A stretch of DNA of 56,222 bases from Streptantibioticus parmotrematis (GTDB taxonomy: Bacteria > Actinomycetota > Actinomycetes > Streptomycetales > Streptomycetaceae), in the NCBI RefSeq assembly GCF_019890615.1, contig NZ_JAINVZ010000032.1, positions 1-56,222 of the forward strand. The letters are read 5' to 3'. A program made the translations under genes and the position numbers. The notes beneath the pieces were generated by a model that was not told the DNA's origin, ran no database searches, and saw only the letters and a program-made list of their open reading frames with translations. Shown here piece by piece: positions 52,349 to 56,222 of the stretch (position 1 is its first letter; every line of letters starts with the position of its first letter).

Positions 52349-53038
52349 TCAGCGGTCCGCCGTGTCGAGGGCCAGTCGGCGGTCCGCCGTGTCGGGAGAC
52401 AGCAGCGCGAGCAGGAGTTGCCTGAGCCAGGCGCGGGCGTGCTCGACGTCGCGGTCGAGCAGCAGTTGGGTGGTGACGCCGTCGTACGCGGCGATCACCG
52501 AGTGGGCCGCGCTGTCGGCGCCCCCGAGAACGGTGGGCAGGCGCCGGGCCTCCGCCAGGACGGCCAGCCGCTGGGCGATGGTCTCGCGAAGGCGGCGGCG
52601 GTGCTCCAGCAGCGCGTCGGCGACCCGCGGGTCCCGGGCCGCGTGGACCAGGAAGTCGGTCTTCACCAGCAGCCATTCGCGTTCCAGCAGCAGCGCCGCG
52701 GTCACCCGCTCGACGGCGGGCTCCAGGTCGAGGCCGGTCGGCTCCTGCGCCAGCGCCTGCGTGACCTGCGCGGCGATCAGCTCGGCCCGTTCCTCGTACA
52801 GCGCGAAGAACAGCTCCTCCAGGCTGCCGAAGTTCGAGTAGAACGCGCCGCGGGTGTATCCGGCCGCGTCGCAGAGCTCCTCGATCGACACCCGGCCGAA
52901 CCCCTTGTCCGCGAACACCGCGAACGCGGCCTCCAGCAACCGGGCCCGGGTCTGCGCGCGTCGGCGTGTCACCCGCGTCCGCGTTCGCCCGTCCGGCGCC
53001 GCGCTGGAAGCCGCCGGAGGCGTGTCGGTCGTCGCCAT
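52349..53038 (-). CDS. TetR family regulator, upstream of the FAD dehydrogenase
   Basis: A 229-residue TetR protein. The HTH reads RARLLEAAFAVFADKGFGRV, then SIEELCDAAGYTRGAFYSNF and GSLEELFFALYEERAELI. The ligand domain has RVADALLEHRRRLRETIAQR and SAAHSVIAAYDGVTTQLLLD. Its last residues contain an in-frame duplication (DTADRRLAL then DTADR), caused by a 16-bp direct repeat at 52352 and 52379. The start at ATG 53038 lies 13 bp from the first of two GATAC-N6-GTATC operators, so autoregulation, and control of the downstream FAD dehydrogenase, is likely. Confidence 0.9.
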   Translation of the reverse strand: MATTDTPPAASSAAPDGRTRTRVTRRRAQTRARLLEAAFAVFADKGFGRVSIEELCDAAGYTRGAFYSNFGSLEELFFALYEERAELIAAQVTQALAQEPTGLDLEPAVERVTAALLLEREWLLVKTDFLVHAARDPRVADALLEHRRRLRETIAQRLAVLAEARRLPTVLGGADSAAHSVIAAYDGVTTQLLLDRDVEHARAWLRQLLLALLSPDTADRRLALDTADR

Positions 53039-53050
53039 CGTTCTCACCTC

Positions 53051-53100
53051 GATACGGCAACGTATCAGATGCGGAGGTGTATCCGATACGGGCATGTATC
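53051..53100. promoter_or_regulatory. Two GATAC-N6-GTATC operators upstream of the TetR gene
   Basis: GATACGGCAACGTATC (53051-53066) and GATACGGGCATGTATC (53085-53100) share half-sites and spacing, 34 bp apart. A third GTATC half-site at 53079-53083 abuts the second copy, so GTATCCGATAC is symmetric too. This is the probable binding region of the adjacent TetR protein. Confidence 0.8.
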
Positions 53101-53221
53101 GAGCCGGGGGTCCGCCCGCGTGGCGTCCCTCATCAGAAGAAGTCGGACAGCCTCAGGCACGACTGCCCGCCTGCCTCCGCCCGTGGCCGGATCACCACAA
53201 CTCTTGCGGCTGTGCGGCGTT

Positions 53222-53674
53222 ATGCCGTACGTGAAGACCCAGATGCGAACCAGGGCACTGCTGGCAGGTGTGCTCACGGCGGCCGGGACACTGGTGCTGG
53301 CGCCCTTCGTCGTGGCCGCCGAGACTCCCGTCGGTCCGCGCGGGGCGTACACCGAGACCACGTTGCTGTTCGGCACCCAGCGCCCCGAGGGCGGCACGCC
53401 GGTGACGGCCGCGCAGTTCCAGCGCTTCCTGGACACCCAGGTCACCACGCGCTTCCCGGCCGGCCTGACCGTCGATGACGGGCGCGGGCAGTACCGGGAC
53501 CGGCACGGCGTGATCGAGAGGGAACGCTCCTACCGGGTCGTCATCGTCTACCCGACCCGCGAGGCGGAGTCGGCGAACGCCAAACTGGAGGCCGTCCGCA
53601 GTCTGTACGACCGCGCCTTCCGGCAGGAGTCGGTGGGGCGCCTCGACGAGAGCGTGCACGCCTCGTTCAGCTGA
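53222..53674 (+). CDS. DUF3574 secreted protein
   Basis: A 150-residue exported protein. The signal peptide MRTRALLAGVLTAAGTLVLA ends near VVAAE. The DUF3574 domain follows: TETTLLFGTQRPEGGTPVTA, FQRFLDTQVTTRFPAGLTVD, DGRGQYRDRHGVIERERSYR and VVIVYPTR. DUF3574 is a small ferredoxin-like-fold domain of unknown function. ATG 53222 is chosen; the Met at 53243 just before the hydrophobic segment is an equally good start. It converges tail to tail with the PadR gene, 9 bp apart. Confidence 0.85.
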   Translation: MPYVKTQMRTRALLAGVLTAAGTLVLAPFVVAAETPVGPRGAYTETTLLFGTQRPEGGTPVTAAQFQRFLDTQVTTRFPAGLTVDDGRGQYRDRHGVIERERSYRVVIVYPTREAESANAKLEAVRSLYDRAFRQESVGRLDESVHASFS

Positions 53675-53683
53675 CGCCGTCGG

Positions 53684-54286
53684 TCAGTCACGACCGCCCG
53701 GGGACGGCATCCGTTCCCCCAGCCGCCGCAGCGCGATGTCGCACCAGGTCAGCGTCTCGCGCTCGAAGGCAGTCCCGCGCAGCAAGGTGAGGTACGGGCC
53801 GATCCGTTCCGCCTCGGCGACGTACTCGTCCTCGGTCCGTCCGGCCAGCATCCGTGAGCGCAGGCGCTCGTAGCGGGAGAGTTTGGCCTCGGCCCGTTCG
53901 CGGCGCTCGGCGATCGCCGTCCGCACGGCACCGAGGTCGCCCACGTCCGCGCACTGCACCTTGACCAGCAACTCGTCCCTGATCGCGGTCGGCCGGCCGA
54001 CCGGCTCGGCGACGTAAGCCCGTACGGCCTCCCGTCCTGTCTCGGTCAGGGAGAACAACCGCTTGTCCGGGCGCCGGTCCTGCCGCACCACCCGGGCGGA
54101 GATGAGGCCCTCGCCCCGCATGCGCTCCAGCTCCCGGTAGAGCTGCTGCGGGGTCGCCGTCCAGAAGTTCGCGACCGAGGCGTCGAACGCCTTCGCCAGG
54201 TCGTAACCGGATGCCTCGCCCTCGAGGAGCGCGGCCATCACCGCGTCGCGCAGCGCCATGGCCTCAGGGTATGTCACGGCGTTCAT
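53684..54286 (-). CDS. PadR family regulator
   Basis: A 200-residue PadR protein. The winged HTH reads DAVMAALLEGEASGYDLAKA, then TPQQLYRELERMRGEGLISA and VVRQDRRPDKRLFSLTETGR. The C-terminal Vir_act_alpha_C domain follows (LLVKVQCADVGDLGAVRTAI, AEAKLSRYERLRSRM). The Met at 54259 (MALRDAVMAALLEG) may be the true start. It is divergent from an NTF2-like gene and probably binds the 18-bp dyad at 54398, repressing both until a small effector is present. Confidence 0.9.
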   Translation of the reverse strand: MNAVTYPEAMALRDAVMAALLEGEASGYDLAKAFDASVANFWTATPQQLYRELERMRGEGLISARVVRQDRRPDKRLFSLTETGREAVRAYVAEPVGRPTAIRDELLVKVQCADVGDLGAVRTAIAERRERAEAKLSRYERLRSRMLAGRTEDEYVAEAERIGPYLTLLRGTAFERETLTWCDIALRRLGERMPSPGGRD

Positions 54287-54397
54287 TCAACGAGTTGCGT
54301 ACTCGAAACCGGACAAGTACGGGCACCAGTACGCGGACAGGCGCCCGAAAAGGCATCTGGACAAGCCCGATGTGCGGCCATTAGCCTCCGATCCACC

Positions 54398-54415
54398 TAG
54401 TCAATTAGTTGACTA
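54398..54415. promoter_or_regulatory. 18-bp dyad, likely PadR operator
   Basis: TAGTCAATTAGTTGACTA is a 7-bp inverted repeat with a 4-bp spacer, A/T-rich against the GC-rich background. It ends 13 bp before the ribosome site of the divergent NTF2-like gene, so a bound protein would block its promoter. Confidence 0.75.
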
Positions 54416-54439
54416 TCATCCAACGTGAGAGGTGATCCC

Positions 54440-54832
54440 TTGCATCCCTTCCGCAAGGCCGTCGAGGCAGGCGACCACGCAGCGCTGGAGAACCTCCTGG
54501 CGGAGGACGTCGTCTTCACCAGCCCGGTCGCCTTCAAGCCCTATCCGGGCAAGGCGATCACCTCCGCGATCCTGCGGGCCGTGAGCACCGTCTTCGAGGA
54601 CTTCGCCTACGTCCGCGAGATCGCCAACCCGGACGGCCGTGACCACGCGTTCTTCTTCACGGCCACCGTGGGCGGCAAGACGATTCAAGGCTGCGACGTC
54701 CTCCACTTCGACGAGGACGGCCGGATCGACGACTTCCTGGTCATGGTCCGTCCGCTCTCGGCGGCCCGGGCCCTGTCCGAGGCGATGGCGCCCCACTTCG
54801 AGCAGATCGCACGGGACGCGGCGGGCGGCTGA
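54440..54832 (+). CDS. NTF2-like (SnoaL-type) protein under PadR control
   Basis: A 130-residue NTF2-like protein: FRKAVEAGDHAALENLLAED, VVFTSPVAFKPYPGKAITSA, VFEDFAYVREIANPDGRDHA and IQGCDVLHFDEDGRIDDFLV. The start is set at the TTG at 54440 because AGAGGTGATC (54428-54437), almost a full anti-Shine-Dalgarno match, sits just before it. The in-frame GTG at 54425 overlaps that site. The fold forms a hydrophobic cavity; relatives are isomerases or detoxification proteins. Expression is probably induced when the divergent PadR regulator releases its operator. Confidence 0.85.
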   Translation: MHPFRKAVEAGDHAALENLLAEDVVFTSPVAFKPYPGKAITSAILRAVSTVFEDFAYVREIANPDGRDHAFFFTATVGGKTIQGCDVLHFDEDGRIDDFLVMVRPLSAARALSEAMAPHFEQIARDAAGG

Positions 54833-54999
54833 CCCGGCGAGTGAGACGGGGTGCGGGGTCCGTCCCGATGGCCCAACGTCCTTGCGGTTCAGCGGACTTG
54901 CGGGAGTGAGACAGGGCAGGAGAACCGGGCGTTGTCAGAGGCAGCGGGTAGAAACGGAGCGACTGACAGTCCACCGGCGATACTCACGAGGTACCCCTG

Positions 55000-55992
55000 A
55001 TGCGCCCTGCCCTGCCCCTCCCCCCGGACGATGACGGTCCGCGAGTGTCCGGCATGTTGCTGATCCGCACCCACCACGGCGACGACGCCGCCTGGCGTGA
55101 CGTGCTCTCGCGCATGGGCGAACTGCCCGGGCTGGTCGCACCGCGCTCGGGACGCGACGCCCACGCGGTACCGCGGGGGCCCATCCCCCGGCGCCTGATC
55201 GTGGTGGACGACCGCGCTTGGCAGGGCGCCACTGCCGAGAAGGTGCGCGAGGCCCTGAACGAGGACGGGACGTGGATTCCCGACCTGGTCCTGCTGGCCG
55301 ACGACAGGACCACGGCCGGCCCTCATCTGCGTCCGCTGCTGGCGTTCCGCGGCACCGAGGGGGACGCGTTCCGGATCACACCCCGCCAAGCGGCCCTGAC
55401 CTACCTGGTGCTGCACCGCCCGTACCAGAAGACGACCCTGGAGCGCTTCGAGGAGGAGGCCCCCGCCGAACCCGACGGGGAGTCCGGGGAGGAGTGGGAG
55501 AACGGCCTCCCCGACCCCGTCGGTGCCTGCCTGGAGTCGCTGAACCCTCCGCCGCGCTACGAGCCCCCGACCCGGGCTCTGCCCCCGCTCACCCAGGAGA
55601 CCTTCGGTCTGCTCGTACGCACCGACTTCACCGATGACGCCGCCTGGACGTCGCTCCTCGACACCGTGCACCGCCCGGGACCGGGCTATGACGACCCCAT
55701 CGAGGACTTCACCGACGACGTCGACGCCGTGGACGACCCGGCGTTCGAGGGCTCCAGCCCGGAGCAGCTCATGGCACTGGTCCGCGACAACCAGGACCCC
55801 GGGCAGGTGACGGCGGACCTCGTGATGATCGCGGACGGCACCACCATGCGCGATCCCGACCGCCACGTCCTGGTCGTACCGCTCGCAGGTCCCATCGGGC
55901 ACGCCTTCCGAATCATCCCTGAGCGGGTCGGGATCATGGTGTGCAACCTGGCGATCGGCAACATGGGCATCGAGGCCTTCATGGACGACTAG
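55000..55992 (+). CDS. Tandem DUF6924 protein
   Basis: A 330-residue protein made of two similar halves. The first half has GMLLIRTHHGDDAAWRDVLS, LIVVDDRAWQGATAEKVREA, PDLVLLADDRTT and GDAFRITPRQAALTYLVL. The second half has FGLLVRTDFTDDAAWTSLLD, DDPAFEGSSPEQLMALVRDN, ADLVMIADGTTMRDPDRHVL and GHAFRIIPERVGIMVCNLAI. An acidic linker separates them (about 145-200). This is the DUF6924 domain, usually present as a single or double copy in streptomycetes, with no known function. No membrane segment or signal is seen. The rest of the window to 56222 carries no gene I can support. Confidence 0.8.
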   Translation: MRPALPLPPDDDGPRVSGMLLIRTHHGDDAAWRDVLSRMGELPGLVAPRSGRDAHAVPRGPIPRRLIVVDDRAWQGATAEKVREALNEDGTWIPDLVLLADDRTTAGPHLRPLLAFRGTEGDAFRITPRQAALTYLVLHRPYQKTTLERFEEEAPAEPDGESGEEWENGLPDPVGACLESLNPPPRYEPPTRALPPLTQETFGLLVRTDFTDDAAWTSLLDTVHRPGPGYDDPIEDFTDDVDAVDDPAFEGSSPEQLMALVRDNQDPGQVTADLVMIADGTTMRDPDRHVLVVPLAGPIGHAFRIIPERVGIMVCNLAIGNMGIEAFMDD

Positions 55993-56222
55993 ACCAAGGC
56001 CGACTTTTCGGGAAGACGTGTCCGTCATCGAGCCGGGGCTTCACCACGTCCTTCAGATTCGCGCTCGGCACACAACGAGGCCGGGCGATCGTGCCGGGCG
56101 CCTTCCCGTCTCCGGGCCCGCACGCTCCGCTTGTTCTCCGGGCAACCGGAAGCACGTTGCCACTAACTGATCGTTTCAGAATGAGGCGTCGGACGGTCCT
56201 CCGTCGTCGAGCCGCTGGAGAA

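Noticed and set aside
50696-53221. Plus-strand open frame continuous with the DUF3574 gene over 2.5 kb
   Set aside because: Only the last 150 codons have protein-like sequence and a signal peptide; the upstream part is antisense to the FAD dehydrogenase and TetR genes.

Overview
The window is high-GC actinobacterial DNA and most probably comes from a Streptomyces linear replicon. The evidence is the G/C-rich third codon positions, two WhiB-family regulators, in-frame TTA (bldA-type) codons, many TetR-type regulators, DUF4232, DUF3574 and DUF6924 proteins, and above all an adjacent tap-tpg pair (telomere-associated protein and terminal protein). The presence of tap-tpg and the accumulation of broken genes and insertion-sequence remnants suggest a subtelomeric chromosome arm or a large linear plasmid. 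This placement is an inference, because no telomere sequence is visible.

Left part (1-25 kb, decayed or accessory). It opens with a poly-C tract at the window edge, then a large SUKH/discoidin-like protein with two TTA codons. Next come an IS110 remnant and a small LysR-controlled block: an NTF2-like protein, an NAD(P)-binding oxidoreductase and an atypical inositol-monophosphatase-like protein. A long WhiB protein, a LuxR-type HTH relic, an ECF sigma factor and a broken methyltransferase follow. An asparagine-use module (permease, asparaginase, zinc alcohol dehydrogenase, second long WhiB) leads to an anti-sigma-type ATPase. From 16.7 to 23.0 kb on the minus strand lies a compact, translationally coupled but largely broken biosynthetic operon. 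In transcription order it holds a PLP decarboxylase, acyl carrier protein, KASIII, a stand-alone acyl-CoA-dehydrogenase C-terminal-like subunit, an acyl-CoA dehydrogenase, an unknown gene, an adenylation domain and a Sfp-type phosphopantetheinyl transferase. It looks like the relic of a pathway that built an aminoacyl- or decarboxylated aminoacyl-ACP unit. An N-terminally truncated IS701-type transposase relic joined to a truncated HTH gene closes the decayed zone.

Middle part (25-40.9 kb, intact). This part is dominated by regulator-target pairs with visible operators: MFS exporter/TetR, SDR plus esterase/TetR, and TetX-like FAD monooxygenase/TetR with three identical palindromes exactly 28 bp apart. 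The tap-tpg operon sits between them, with a striking hairpin and a TetR-type operator in its upstream region. A SpoIIE-type phosphatase, a sirtuin and a VOC protein follow.

Right part (40.9-56.2 kb, intact). Here lie a secreted papain-like peptidase, a large secreted S8-type peptidase with an altered catalytic signature, aspartate 1-decarboxylase (PanD), glutamate decarboxylase, and a TetR plus FAD-dehydrogenase pair. A DUF3574 protein, a PadR/NTF2-like divergent pair and a tandem-DUF6924 protein complete the window. The most unusual gene is a 765-residue fusion of a DUF4157 domain (eCIS-associated, with an HELTH motif) to a GT4-type glycosyltransferase. It looks like the cargo toxin of an extracellular contractile injection system, although no structural eCIS genes lie in this window.
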